32,782 bases of DNA from Borrelia turcica IST7 (GTDB lineage Bacteria; Spirochaetota; Spirochaetia; Borreliales; Borreliaceae), in contig NZ_CP028886.1 of the NCBI RefSeq assembly GCF_003606285.1, positions 1 to 32,782 on the forward strand. Direction: 5' to 3'. Shown one piece after another: positions 14,686 through 25,450 of the stretch (its first letter is position 1; each line of letters opens with the position of its first letter). Below the pieces are notes generated by a model. The model was given only the letters and a program-made list of their open reading frames with translations. It was not told the DNA's origin and ran no database searches. Made by a program: the position numbers and the translations under genes.

Positions 14686-17600
14686 TTACTCCCTTTTATT
14701 GCAGTCTGTTCTTTCTATAAAGCTTTCTGACTCCTTTTTTTCTTCCTTTAAGCGCCATCTTTTATATTCTTCAACTAAGTCCGAAAAATAACTTTCATCT
14801 TTTTTCTTCTTTAGCACTTTAAAATTTTCAAGTAAAATTTCAAACTCGTCAGGGGTTAAAGAATAAAGGGAGGCTACAATAAAATTAATTTCTCTTTCAA
14901 TCGCTTTGAAATATTTATCTTTAGAATTTAATTTTAATATTTTTGCTTTATCTTCCTTATTAAAATTAAATTCTTTTAATTCAAGTAGTTGAGAAAAATT
15001 TTGAAGGTCATTCTTAACGATTAAGATACATGAATTCTTTGCGAGTTTGAAATAAATTTGATTGCATAAAATTTCCTCATCTGTAGGTTGAGGCATTGGG
15101 CATTGATAAAGGCATGTTTTTAGAACATTCACTTCAACAAATTTCCTGATTAAAAAATCAAAGGATAAAGAATTAAAAACACCAATAATAAATAATTTTT
15201 TGAAAATAGATATAAGGGGGGCTTCGTAATTTAGATACAAACTGTTAGTACAATAACTATCTTTAGGTTTTAGAGCACTAATCATTGTTCTTTCATTTGT
15301 ATTAATAGCAATTTTTCTGTACATTATTTTAAAATCTTCATATCTAGAACAATCCGAAACGAGGCTATCCAAATTTTCCTTGCTTATCCATAGTAGCTTA
15401 GAATTCTCTTTAGCCTTCTCACTTTCAAAATATCTTGAATTAAACTGGTGAATATTAGCTCCTTGATAAAGTAATATGTCATCATCTTTTTTTTCATCAG
15501 ATGCTTTAAAATAAGATTTATATTTGGTAACATGCATCCCTTCTCCGAAATTAACATAATTCTCAGTAAGCAGAGGATATTTATTAAACATTTTTTTTAG
15601 TAAAGTAGATTCTTCTTCATTCCCGTATTCTGCAACAATATATTTAGAAGGAGAAATGGCTTGAATATCCTCTAAGCTCAAATAAAATCCTTTGTAAGGA
15701 AAATGTTGACCTTTCTTTATAGACCTTAGTTCTTCAGTCATTTCTTCAATTATGTTGTCATTTTTTTGAATCATGAACTTTGACTTAAATTGTGATGTTT
15801 TCTTTTTATTGTTACTAAGTTGAAAAATAACAAATTTAAAACTGGAATGTACATCTACAAATCGTTTTTTATTCTCAAATTGATACAAATAATTTAATTC
15901 ATAGTATTCAAATAGATATATTCTTAGTTTTTGAGAACTATGTTCGCTCCACATGCAAGATGGAATAAGATATGTTAGGTTTCCGCCTTTAGCAATGAGC
16001 TTTAAATTAAAGGCTACAAAGTATCTAAAAAGATTAGGATCTCCTCCACAGGAGAAATCTGTAAAACTACTCTTATAAATATCATTTAATTTCCCTATAG
16101 TACTTCTCTCATCTTTATATAAACTAGTCAATGTTTTGCTTTCAGTGTTTATTTCGCTTCCCATTGTCTCTTCTTTAAATTTATTTTGTTCAGATATACT
16201 TAGTTTTCTATAGCCAGGATTGTATTTAGCGAAAAATTCAGCTTCATCAAATTTAACCTTCTCCCAAGGTGGATTGCCAATTACAATCTCAAAACCATCA
16301 GTTATATCAGGAAATTCTATTTCATAATGAAAAATTTTATATTCATTATGAAAAGCTTCAACTTCTTTTATTATTTCACTAGCATCTTCCGTAATATTGT
16401 CATTCATAATATTGTCTATCAATTTTGTGACATCATAACTACCACTACCACCAAAGTTTATCTTTTGATTCAATTTTAAAGATTTAGTTGAATATAGCTC
16501 ATATAATTTAACTAAAGAAAAAACCAATTTTAATTTATCCCTGTCTCTCTTGTATTCAGAATAAATTGTCTTAGATTCTTCAATCTGTTCCTTATTAATA
16601 TCGTTAATGCATTTCAATCTTTTTAGAGATTCTTCTATTTTACTCATAATATTCTTAATATTTTCATTAAGCCATAGGCTTGCATCCTCGGGAAGATATC
16701 TACGAGCAGCATGAGAAAATTCGTTTTTTATGTATCCAATTAAAGCATTACCTGTTTTGATATGATGCTCAATGAAACTTAAAGGAGTCCCAAAAATAAA
16801 AGTATTTACCCAGAGACTTAACATGGTAACTTCAACAGAAATTGGATTAATATCTACTCCATAAATACATTTTTTAAGTAACATTCTCTTTAAAATTAAT
16901 TTATCATCTATATTTCTTATGCCATATTTGCTAGTTTCAGCTTCAATGAGCTTCTGCTCCTTTGCCATCTCGATTTTTACATCTTTAAAATCATCAATAT
17001 TAGCATAAACTTTATCTGTAAGATAATTTAAACTTGCAATCAAAAAGTGACCAGATCCACAAGCATTGTCAATAATCTTAATTTCAAAAGGAGATTTGCT
17101 CTTAAGTTGTTCTTCAATAGCTGAGGTTACCATAAATTCTGTAAGATTGTCTGGAGTATAGAATGCTCCGCTTTTCTTTCTATTAAGAGACATTGAAGTA
17201 AGATAAATATCTCCCTCGTAGTAAGTGGTAATATATCCCTTATTTTTATATTCAGGGGGTAAGTTATTTTCGGTGTAAATCAAATAATTACCATCTATTT
17301 TAATGCGATAAATAATATCTTTTGCAATTCTTAAGTCATACTCAAGAAGTGCTTCATAAAGTTCTCCAAAACTTTTTACATCTATCTTTGAATATTCTAC
17401 ATATTTTTTATTTCTAGCATTTTCCTCGTTAAAAAATAAAATCTTAGTTAAGATATCTCTTATTTCTTCTGTTGTTAATAAGTTTTGATTTGTTAAATGC
17501 TTTGCTCTAGAGTTGGAGAAAAGCCCTCCATTAAACATAGGGAATTTGTCAGAATCATTATCCATTCCTTCGTCCAACAGGCTAAAAATAGATAAGAGTT

Positions 17601-18564
17601 TGATGTATGCTGCATTTTCTTTGGTTAATTTTGGATAAAAATAATGTCTAAAAGATACCTTTTTTTTATATACTGAGTGTTTATCTAAAACATCTTTAAA
17701 TTTATCTTCTATGTATGCAATAAAGAATATTCTCAGTACAAATATTGTTGCTTCTTCTAAAATAATCTCTAAGTCTCTAGAAGTAAAATCTTTTGATTCT
17801 TTTAATTCTTTGTATATATTCTTTGCTATTTTGAAGACAATAGAGTCATCGGGATTTGCATAAAGTATTTCTTTAAGCGTTTTCTTTATTGTATCTTGTT
17901 CACGATTTCTTTTTACTTTTTCTTCTTCAATCTCACCACTTAAATATCTTTCCTTCCGAACAAGATAAAAGAAAAGAAGAAAACCTTCTTGTCTATTGAA
18001 TTTATTCTTTAATATTTCTGAAAAATTAAACTCAATATATTTTTTCTCTCCAGTATAAACTTGTGATTTGTCATAAAATCTCCATATATATCCATTAGTA
18101 GTGATTCCAAAATCTCTTTTATACTGATTTAGATAAACATAAAGCTGTTCTTCGGCTTTTCGTAAATCATTGTTTGGGTTTTTAACTTCAATTATAAGCA
18201 AAATCTTTTCGCTAGGAATTACTTTGCTGGAAGTTAAACTCTTGTCAAATAAGTCCTTTTCGTCTTGATTTTCAAACAATAAAATATCTGTTCTTGATGA
18301 TTTTCCTTCTGTTGTAATACCACTTTGTTGCTTCACTGTATATGAAAGCTCTCTGGAAATCATTTCAACGAAAGTTTCTACTTCTGCCTCTGATGTAGAG
18401 CTACTAAAATTTCTATTTTTAAGTTCTTTTTTAAAATAGTAAAAAAATTTTTCTATAACATCTCTAGATTTAGTATCTATAAAAAGTTTATTTATAATTT
18501 CTCTGTAATCATTTATATATGGATGATTGGTTTTTACCCCTAATATTTCCTTTGTTTTGCTCAT
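14686..18564 (-). CDS. Type IIG restriction-modification enzyme (BBE02-like)
   Basis: This 1292-residue protein joins endonuclease, adenine methyltransferase and target recognition in one chain. The N-terminal nuclease shows a PD-(D/E)XK pattern: Asp93 (RTDILLF) and Glu126-Val-Lys128 (LIIEVKN). The methylase has motif X near 464-471 (SGAFYTPD), motif I at 499-506 (DNACGSGHF) and the catalytic NPPW at 764-767. The C-terminal third should hold the DNA-recognition domain. Length and order match B. burgdorferi BBE02 (lp25) and BBQ67, which limit transformation by foreign DNA. Only a weak AGGG precedes the ATG. It appears intact and single-gene; the recognition site cannot be read from sequence. 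Confidence 0.9.
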   Translation of the reverse strand: MSKTKEILGVKTNHPYINDYREIINKLFIDTKSRDVIEKFFYYFKKELKNRNFSSSTSEAEVETFVEMISRELSYTVKQQSGITTEGKSSRTDILLFENQDEKDLFDKSLTSSKVIPSEKILLIIEVKNPNNDLRKAEEQLYVYLNQYKRDFGITTNGYIWRFYDKSQVYTGEKKYIEFNFSEILKNKFNRQEGFLLFFYLVRKERYLSGEIEEEKVKRNREQDTIKKTLKEILYANPDDSIVFKIAKNIYKELKESKDFTSRDLEIILEEATIFVLRIFFIAYIEDKFKDVLDKHSVYKKKVSFRHYFYPKLTKENAAYIKLLSIFSLLDEGMDNDSDKFPMFNGGLFSNSRAKHLTNQNLLTTEEIRDILTKILFFNEENARNKKYVEYSKIDVKSFGELYEALLEYDLRIAKDIIYRIKIDGNYLIYTENNLPPEYKNKGYITTYYEGDIYLTSMSLNRKKSGAFYTPDNLTEFMVTSAIEEQLKSKSPFEIKIIDNACGSGHFLIASLNYLTDKVYANIDDFKDVKIEMAKEQKLIEAETSKYGIRNIDDKLILKRMLLKKCIYGVDINPISVEVTMLSLWVNTFIFGTPLSFIEHHIKTGNALIGYIKNEFSHAARRYLPEDASLWLNENIKNIMSKIEESLKRLKCINDINKEQIEESKTIYSEYKRDRDKLKLVFSLVKLYELYSTKSLKLNQKINFGGSGSYDVTKLIDNIMNDNITEDASEIIKEVEAFHNEYKIFHYEIEFPDITDGFEIVIGNPPWEKVKFDEAEFFAKYNPGYRKLSISEQNKFKEETMGSEINTESKTLTSLYKDERSTIGKLNDIYKSSFTDFSCGGDPNLFRYFVAFNLKLIAKGGNLTYLIPSCMWSEHSSQKLRIYLFEYYELNYLYQFENKKRFVDVHSSFKFVIFQLSNNKKKTSQFKSKFMIQKNDNIIEEMTEELRSIKKGQHFPYKGFYLSLEDIQAISPSKYIVAEYGNEEESTLLKKMFNKYPLLTENYVNFGEGMHVTKYKSYFKASDEKKDDDILLYQGANIHQFNSRYFESEKAKENSKLLWISKENLDSLVSDCSRYEDFKIMYRKIAINTNERTMISALKPKDSYCTNSLYLNYEAPLISIFKKLFIIGVFNSLSFDFLIRKFVEVNVLKTCLYQCPMPQPTDEEILCNQIYFKLAKNSCILIVKNDLQNFSQLLELKEFNFNKEDKAKILKLNSKDKYFKAIEREINFIVASLYSLTPDEFEILLENFKVLKKKKDESYFSDLVEEYKRWRLKEEKKESESFIERTDCNKRE

Positions 18565-18749
18565 TTCCCTAGTTTAGTTAACTACTATTCCTAAAATGAA
18601 TTTGATTAAATATACACAATATTGCAATAATTTATCAAGATTAATTATTGGCATTATTATAATTTACTACAATACTATAAACAATAAGAGTGCTTTTAAA
18701 CTAACAATAAGTAAGCTTATAGAGCATAGTGTAGGTATTATTGTCTTTT

Positions 18750-19406
18750 TTATTTATTTTCTATGATTTTGAATTTTTCCCAAGCTTCTATTTCATCAAG
18801 AAGATATAATTCCTCTTCATGTATTCTGCCAACTACATTAACAAGTCCATTATTGGGCGTGTCCTTAAGAGCTATTTGAAGTTCGCCGCCGTATCCTAAA
18901 TATTCTGAAGAATCTATTAAGATATCTCCTCTTTTTATTTCATCGGGAGAGTGTAGTGAAAAGTTTATATCTTTATAATATACTCTTGACATGGTTGACC
19001 GAATCCTATAGGGAGTGATATCTCCTCTATTAAAGTGCAAGTTTTCCAAAATTATCTCTCTTTCTATGGGGTTGATTTTGGGATTTAGGTCGGCTTTTAA
19101 TTCTAATATATATCTATTTACTTTAGCCATCTTCTCTAGTTCCAAATCACTTGGAAAACAATTTGAAATAATAACAGCATCCATGCCTTCTTTAAAAAGA
19201 TCTTTAGTTTGAACTTCAATATCTTTATTTCTATGCTCTTCTATTGTAGGGACTCCATCTTTTTCAAATCCTCTTGCACACTCTTCTGCTTTGAGTGAGC
19301 TAACAAAAGCGGATGTGGGTATTGAATTTTGTTTAAATGCTTTTGTTGTTGTTCTAAAGAAATCTCTTGAAAGCCCTGTGTATTTATGTGGATAAAAATT
19401 ATGTTT
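18750..19406 (-). pseudogene. C-terminal remnant of MupG/DUF871 6-phospho-muramidase-like protein
   Basis: The frame stays open from 19406 (just after an in-frame TAG at 19407-19409) to the stop at 18750, about 218 residues. It begins HNFYPHKYTGLSRDFF, which lies mid-protein in the DUF871 (MupG) family, continues through DGVPTIEEHR and ends in the family's C-terminal domain (RSTMSR, KRGDILIDSSEYLGYGGELQIA, VNVVGRI). Family members are about 360 residues, so the first ~150, with much of the TIM barrel, are missing. An ATG at 19184 could start only the last 144 residues. I therefore regard it as dead. The family is thought to cleave 6-phospho-MurNAc sugars. Confidence 0.75.
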
Positions 19407-19523
19407 CTACGCTTAGAGAGAATAAAGCGTATCCTTATTTTTATCTTTCTATGAATTAATTATTATCTAAGTCTATAATGAGTATTGTTCGATCCTGAGC
19501 AATTGTGCTGCCGATAGCAAAAT

Positions 19524-20360
19524 CTATGTATTTTGTCTGTATTTTGTCTCCATATCATTGGATCTTTCCTTTACAAAATCATTAAGTGTTGGTTGTTCCT
19601 CACTAATAGTAAGTAGCTGTGGGTTCTTTGAAAATAAAATAATTTTATTTTGCAGGTAAGAGGTAGTTCTAATTTGGATTTTTTGCTCATCATTATTAAT
19701 ACTTGTCAAATTTGCTAATAATAAATCTTTATAACTATTTTTGTTACTATCTTTGCAATGTTCATTGAGTTTTAACCTGGTTCGATAACCTATTAGTACC
19801 ATTATTGATTTGTTTACATACCCTTCCAGAACCATTTCAGATAATCCTGTTCTAATGCTTTTTAGTATTTATTCTGGTGAGTTTATATTGGTTTTTTCAA
19901 TCTTTTTTATAACACTATTTAGTGTATTCAAAAGGCCAAATATCTTAGAATTGCCTTCTTGATCATACAATGAAAGCTTTTGTGTTTAGTATCTTTATCC
20001 ATAGGTATGATATGATCAAATAGAAAGAAGGATATTTGCATTTGCTCTATTAGATTGTGGGTTATATAGGCATCTTTAAAAAGAGTAGATTATTAATAGA
20101 AGTCTTCATGTATTCATGTCTAGTGTATCTATCTTCTAATCCTTTCTTAAGGTGATTAAATGCATATTGTAGATACCAAAGCGCTTATCTGTGTTTGATT
20201 ATTAAATGTTATATCGATTCCTTAGATACTACAGAGGAAGAGTTACTTACGAGTGATTCCCATTCTGTTAATTGAGAATTTCTTGAACTTAGGTCTATAT
20301 TAACAATTTGATTTGATGCAAACCACTTGTGAAACTCGGGTATTTCAATTTTTCCTTCTT
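19524..20360 (-). pseudogene. Decayed gene of unknown function
   Basis: Several minus-strand frames give protein-like stretches in order: TDQVKEALKEGKIEIPEFHKWF and following (about 20360-20220), ALWYLQYAFNHLKKGLEDRY (about 20190-20080), YDQEGNSKIFGLLNTLNSVI (about 19970-19870), then a 103-residue open stretch from 19835 to 19524 starting MVLEGYVNKS. Stops and frame changes separate them. I read this as one former gene of at least 270 codons with multiple disruptions. The family is not recognised. The short open frame at its end is unlikely to be a real gene. Confidence 0.5.
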
Positions 20361-21200
20361 TTAAAGCTTCTTTTACTTGGTCTGTATAGATCTATAAATG
20401 AAATTCTTGCCAGTGAGGAGTTGTGCATGTTTTAAAAGTGAAAATAGAAAAAGTTTCTAACAAAACGGATGATGCTTACATCATGAAACTATTGATTTTA
20501 ATTAATGAATTATCATTCTTTATAAATTTCTTGGCATTACTTTCAATCGCATTTAATTGCTAACGTTTATTCATTATTTCTACAATTTAGATGATAAATT
20601 AAACTTATCTATATAGAACTTCCCTAGTATTGGAAATGGTAGGTTTAGTTAAATGATAGTTATAATCAGTCTACTTGCTTGATCTTTATAAAAACAGAAT
20701 AGAAGTGGCAAGGTGTTTTTAAGATAAAAAGGTGTGCTTTTTGTGTCCATTGGGATAATTAGCAGTCATATCTTAAAGTGCTGATGGATAAAGTTTTTGT
20801 CAATGATACTTTTTTTGGGATGTGATTATAAAAACAAAGTTAACTAACAATGTGCATCTTGTGGATTTAACATATAACATGAGAATTGATATGTATATGC
20901 TAAATGTAAGTCTAGATTATTTTTATATTAAAATATTATAGAGATGAAATAAAGAAGGGATTAATTTAGTTAATTTTTTAGGTTTTATTGATAATTCTTA
21001 TTTAAATCAAAAAAGTGAGTTCTAAGATTTTTTCGTATTCCCACTGAAAGGGTCGGGTTTATTATTGTTTACTTTACTTGTATGCGCGTTAATCTGATTT
21101 TAAAAATTGAATTCTTAAAATTCTTGTTACTTTTAGAACTTATTATACGTAAGATATATTTTAAGTTAACATTGGACAATGCTTCTTCCCCTACTTGTTA
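20361..21200. other. Degenerate non-coding stretch
   Basis: About 840 bases with dense stops in all frames. I see no gene, RNA or clear repeat. It lies between two pseudogenes and is probably decayed coding sequence. Confidence 0.5.
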
Positions 21201-21204
21201 TAAT

Positions 21205-21540
21205 TGTTGTGTCTTTATCGAAGGTTAAATTATTAATTTTCTCTTCAAATATTCCTTTAATTTTTTTGTCTGCTAAATTATCAATAAGTTTGTCTTTATA
21301 GTGTTTCTTAATAATTGCTTTGTAGTTTTTTCATTTTTATGATTAATGACATGAAATACAATTTTCACATATTCATTAATTCATAAAGGCCTAGTTCATT
21401 TAGCATCTTTATGATATCTCTTAGCGTACTTCTTATATAAGTTTAGAATCTGTTTTTTAAATAAGAATTAATCATTTTATGGATAAATGAGAGATGTAAA
21501 TGACAGGATTTGACATGAAACTTATAGATATTGAGTCGTT
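21205..21540 (-). pseudogene. Remnant of a third PF57/62 replication gene
   Basis: On the minus strand, broken pieces read IHKMINSYLK, TLRDIIKMLNELGLYE, FHVINHK and GIFEEKI in the same order as IHRMVNSILA, TLRGDIKVLKELKLIE, FYVINHK and GIFEEKI of replication protein 1. Stops and shifts interrupt every frame, and the C-terminal half is absent. It is a dead N-terminal piece of a PF57/62 gene. Confidence 0.75.
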
Positions 21541-21578
21541 ACTGTTTGATAAAATAATAATTTAAGTAACAATTGTAG

Positions 21579-24500
21579 TTAAGTGTTAAATTCTTTAAGA
21601 TTACATGTAATTAAGTCTATTTGATGTTGAATGTCAATTGTATAATAAACAACTCTAATAATCTTTTCAATGTGTTCAATTTCATCAATACTTAAATATC
21701 TTCCTTTTCTATACTTAAGGTAACTGTGAAGCACTTGATAACTGCCAATAAAAAAATTGTATACATTATAAGGCACATTAATAAACTTGCTATTATTATT
21801 GTAATAAAGCTCTTCTGTGTCACTTCTGTATTGTATTTTTTCTACAATATGCTTGTCATTGTCATTTAATGAAATATGCATACCAATGTTTTTATCTACA
21901 TTCCCAGTAGTTTTTAGTAGGTGTGCACTGATTAGCATATTTCCTAATCTGCTAAGACTTTCAAATGTTTCAATCTCATCTGTAAAAATGATTTTAGGAA
22001 AGTCTATTTTTAAAAACTCGTAAAATTTTGTTTTGTAGGTGTTTGAGTTAAGTATTGCATAAATATAAGCTAGTATTTTTTGTGGTTTGAACTTTTTAGG
22101 GTATTTAGTGTCAATAAAATTTCTAAAACTCTCTGTAAAGTTGTCTTTTACTACATTTCCTAAAGCTCCGTGTTCTTCTTTTATAAAAAGAGGATAGAAA
22201 TATGAAGCTTCCTTAGTTTTGTTTGAAACTAAACACCCTTCTGAAATATTAGAAGTAATAAAGATATGTTTAAAGCTATCTGTTGACAAAAATCTTGTTG
22301 TAGCTAAAGCTATATTATCTTCAATATCTAAAATGTGTTGCATTGTCTTATAAAGTGGTCTTGCTACGACTCCTTTGCTTTTAGAATAATAAATAAATCT
22401 ATTATCAAATGGTCTGTAGGTTATATTTTGAACGTGCTTTTCATCAATGTTAGTAGATTTTAAGAATTTTTGAACTTCTAATAAATTCCAATTTTCAGTA
22501 TCTTTGCCTAACCCGTATTTATATCGAGCATCTTGTTCACTCAGATAGGCTAGATCATTAAGTTTAAATAAAAGTTTTTCTTTTGTAAAATCAATAGCTA
22601 TTTTATCTTTACCAGATAATATTCCGACACTATATTTACTAAAAATATCTTTTAAGGAAATGCCTTTATTGTAAGTGTCTACATTGACTAAATTTTTTTT
22701 AACAAAAAAGTAATAAGGGGGATTAAGATTGAGCTTTTCAAAAGTATTGATGCTAAAGATGTCGTTAGAATCTAAGAATGCATATTTTTGTATTTTAGTG
22801 CCTTTAATGTTTTTATAAAATACGTTAGCTAATTTATTTGTTTCCTCCCTAGTTTTATTTTTAATAAAGATACCAATAGCAACACCTGTTTGAATGTCAA
22901 AAATATTTTCGTCTATATCACCATCATCAGTTTTTTCTTTTTTTCTTGAATTACCATGTAAATTGAGAATATAGATCTCATCAAAAGTTTTAAGTAGATG
23001 ATATCTCATTCCTCTAAAGGTAACATTATCTAGGTATCCATTATTAGTAATAATGCCTAGCAAACCTTCACTAGCATTCTCAATTTTATGTTCTGAAAAT
23101 CTAATAAATTTAACATAATCATCATTAAGTGAAATGATTGCCCTTTCATCTAGTTGCTTATTTTCTATTGCTTTATAAGCTTTCATTAATTTTAATATAT
23201 GATTATTGTTGTTTTTTGATCCTACATTGTATGGAGGATTACCAAGTATTACTAATATGGGTTTGTTTTTAACCTCATTAACAAGTTTATTCTCTTCACT
23301 AATTGCAGGGAGGAATGCTTGAAATTCAACTTGACTTGTTTTTTCTGTTAAATCAAGAGTATTTGTTAAAAATATTTTCAGTCTTTCGTTCTCATTTTCA
23401 AACTTAAAGTTACAAATTTCCTTTAGGTATTGAAATAATTTAAAATGAGCAACAGCATATGGAGCCATTAAGTACTCAAATCCGTATATATTCTTAAGAA
23501 TGTGACTAGTAATGTAGTCTTGTTGTTTACCAGACTCTTTTGGCACTTCTTTTAGTATGCATTTAATAACTTCAAGTAAGAATGTACCAGTACCAGTGGC
23601 AAAATCTAATACGGTTACTTCTTCTCTCGTTGCAAATCCATTTTCCAAATCAAAGGTATGCTTTAAAATGTTATTTAAACTATTGACAATAAAATTAACA
23701 ACACAATAGGGCGTATAGTAAACTCCTTTACTTTTTCTTAAATGTTTATCATATTGAGTTAGAAAGTCTTCATAAAAATAAAGATAAGGGTCTTTTAAAG
23801 ACTCTTGATAAGTTTGAGCAAATGAGAATTCTTTAAAAAGTATCTCAGTATCAATGTTATTAATAATATTAATGATCTCTTCTAGTATCCATTTTATGTT
23901 TTTATATTCACTACTACTTGCAATATTGTCAACTAACCTAAGTATATCTTGTATTAACGCAAAGTTATTGGGAATAAACTGCTTAATGTTATTAAAGTTA
24001 ATTATTAGATTACTTGTATTATTAAGTTTTGCAAGAAAAAAGCCATAAGTAATGGTTTGTGCAATTGAGTCTGCAAACTCATCTGCCTTGAAATTATCGT
24101 TATATATTCTTTTTTTAAGAATGTTATAAGTTCCTGTTAATGTATTGTGCTTATCTGGGGGTAAACTTAGGTTTAAATTTAAGGTTTGTTCAACCAGTTC
24201 TTTTAAAGTTTTTGTTCGCTTTGCAAGTAGACTAGCTAACTTTTCGACGCTTGTAATCTTTTCAATGGGTGATTCTAGAAATTGGTTTAAAATATTTGTA
24301 ACCTTTTCTGATTTAATCGGATCAATTTTTGTGTTGTGTTTTTCTAAGTCAGTTTTAAATATCAAAATTTCTCGTAAAACAACATTTCCTTTACTTATCC
24401 AAATAAACTCAATGTAATTTGTTAGTAAAATATTGTTTGATAGTTGTTTGTATTTCTCAATTTGAGGACTTCTTAAAGTATCATCTAAGTTTTGTTCAAT

Positions 24501-24731
24501 CTTTTTAGCTTCAATATATCCTACAATGCTTTCATTGTTTTTAACGATAAAGTCGGGAGCACCTAAACCTTCTTTGTTTCGTTTCGGTTCATTTTGAATT
24601 TGAATATTTGAGTTTGGCTTAATCTTGTTAATAAGCTTTTTTAAGTAATCTCTATCAGCAAATTCTGTTTTCTCTTCTACTTTTGTTCTTTTTAAGTCAT
24701 TTACGTATTCTTTTAATAAATCTATACTCAC
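21579..24731 (-). CDS. Type IIG restriction-modification enzyme (BBH09-like)
   Basis: This 1050-residue protein is a second fused restriction-modification enzyme, not closely alike to the first. The N-terminal PD-(D/E)XK nuclease has Asp60 (APDFIV) and Glu74-Ala-Lys76 (GYIEAKK). A helical linker leads to the methylase: motif X SKGVYYTPYCV (334-344), motif I LDFATGTGTF (375-384) and catalytic NPPY (498-501). The C-terminal part includes YRPFDNRFIYYS, common in this group, and should hold target recognition. The start is GTG at 24731 without a clear ribosome site, so it is uncertain. The gene begins where a phage terminase gene breaks off, suggesting insertion into prophage DNA. It looks intact. 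Confidence 0.88.
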   Translation of the reverse strand: MSIDLLKEYVNDLKRTKVEEKTEFADRDYLKKLINKIKPNSNIQIQNEPKRNKEGLGAPDFIVKNNESIVGYIEAKKIEQNLDDTLRSPQIEKYKQLSNNILLTNYIEFIWISKGNVVLREILIFKTDLEKHNTKIDPIKSEKVTNILNQFLESPIEKITSVEKLASLLAKRTKTLKELVEQTLNLNLSLPPDKHNTLTGTYNILKKRIYNDNFKADEFADSIAQTITYGFFLAKLNNTSNLIINFNNIKQFIPNNFALIQDILRLVDNIASSSEYKNIKWILEEIINIINNIDTEILFKEFSFAQTYQESLKDPYLYFYEDFLTQYDKHLRKSKGVYYTPYCVVNFIVNSLNNILKHTFDLENGFATREEVTVLDFATGTGTFLLEVIKCILKEVPKESGKQQDYITSHILKNIYGFEYLMAPYAVAHFKLFQYLKEICNFKFENENERLKIFLTNTLDLTEKTSQVEFQAFLPAISEENKLVNEVKNKPILVILGNPPYNVGSKNNNNHILKLMKAYKAIENKQLDERAIISLNDDYVKFIRFSEHKIENASEGLLGIITNNGYLDNVTFRGMRYHLLKTFDEIYILNLHGNSRKKEKTDDGDIDENIFDIQTGVAIGIFIKNKTREETNKLANVFYKNIKGTKIQKYAFLDSNDIFSINTFEKLNLNPPYYFFVKKNLVNVDTYNKGISLKDIFSKYSVGILSGKDKIAIDFTKEKLLFKLNDLAYLSEQDARYKYGLGKDTENWNLLEVQKFLKSTNIDEKHVQNITYRPFDNRFIYYSKSKGVVARPLYKTMQHILDIEDNIALATTRFLSTDSFKHIFITSNISEGCLVSNKTKEASYFYPLFIKEEHGALGNVVKDNFTESFRNFIDTKYPKKFKPQKILAYIYAILNSNTYKTKFYEFLKIDFPKIIFTDEIETFESLSRLGNMLISAHLLKTTGNVDKNIGMHISLNDNDKHIVEKIQYRSDTEELYYNNNSKFINVPYNVYNFFIGSYQVLHSYLKYRKGRYLSIDEIEHIEKIIRVVYYTIDIQHQIDLITCNLKEFNT

Positions 24732-24799
24732 TACTTATGAATTGCCCAATTCTTATTGTACAGTATTTTATTGTATATTTGAATGTATAAAGTGTATAT

Positions 24800-25340
24800 C
24801 GAGATACTTCACCGAAATTGAAGCAGTACCAAATCTCTACTCTATCTTCTCGCTTAATATTTCCTTCAAGTTTAAGTAGACTTGAATTACTAAACTCAGT
24901 AGCCTCATCAAAGAGTACCTTATTCTTTCCTTCAATGCCCTTAAGAGCGGGAGGAGAGAATGCATCTCTGAAGTCAGGTACAGAATTTGTATAAGGACTT
25001 CTTACTTTCCATAGTTCATTATGTTTATTCTGCCTTATCTTAGCGTACTTTTCCAGTCCTTCCTTATCAATAATTGACCCAAATAGCTTAATAAAACTAT
25101 CATAAACAGCAGACTCAGTGTATCTAAACCATATCATATCATTAACCTGCTCTGTTATAAGATATTCAAGCCAAATTCTAGCACTATTGTGAGTCTTGCA
25201 CATTCCTCTGGAACTAGCTATTAACTTGTGTCGTATCTTATTGTATGCATACTTAAGGCAAGCAAATTTAGGCACAAACGTGATCCAATCAATGCATGCA
25301 ATAGGGTTAGTGTTGTCTCTTCCTGTAGTGTAATACAGTC
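24800..25340 (-). pseudogene. Truncated phage terminase large subunit
   Basis: The open stretch reads NPIACIDWITFVPKFACLKY, then a Walker-A-like ASSRGMCKT (a Cys where a Gly is expected), WFRYTESAVYDSF, KGIEGKNKVLFDEATEF (Walker B plus acidic residue) and EIWYCFNF. Order and motifs match the ATPase half of the cp32-type terminase large subunit, which packages phage DNA into heads. The nuclease half is missing: the match ends near 24800, close to the restriction-modification start. Upstream, the frame is closed by a TGA near 25340 while another frame carries on, a frameshift. It cannot be functional. Confidence 0.75.
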
Positions 25341-25450
25341 AAGCACTTTTTCTGTGCTCTCTATTAGTATAATATTAAGATTTGATTCAATTTGTTTGGC
25401 ACGTGTATTGCTTTCCTTTGTGTGTGTCTTGCATCTAGTATTAATACTAC

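Noticed and set aside
19524..19835. 103-residue open frame as a small intact gene
   Set aside because: Protein-like sequence continues upstream across a stop in the same frame, so it is the end of a larger broken gene.
22500..22800. tRNA, rRNA or riboswitch genes anywhere in the window
   Set aside because: No cloverleaf-like or conserved RNA sequence was recognised on either strand; the entry position is only nominal.
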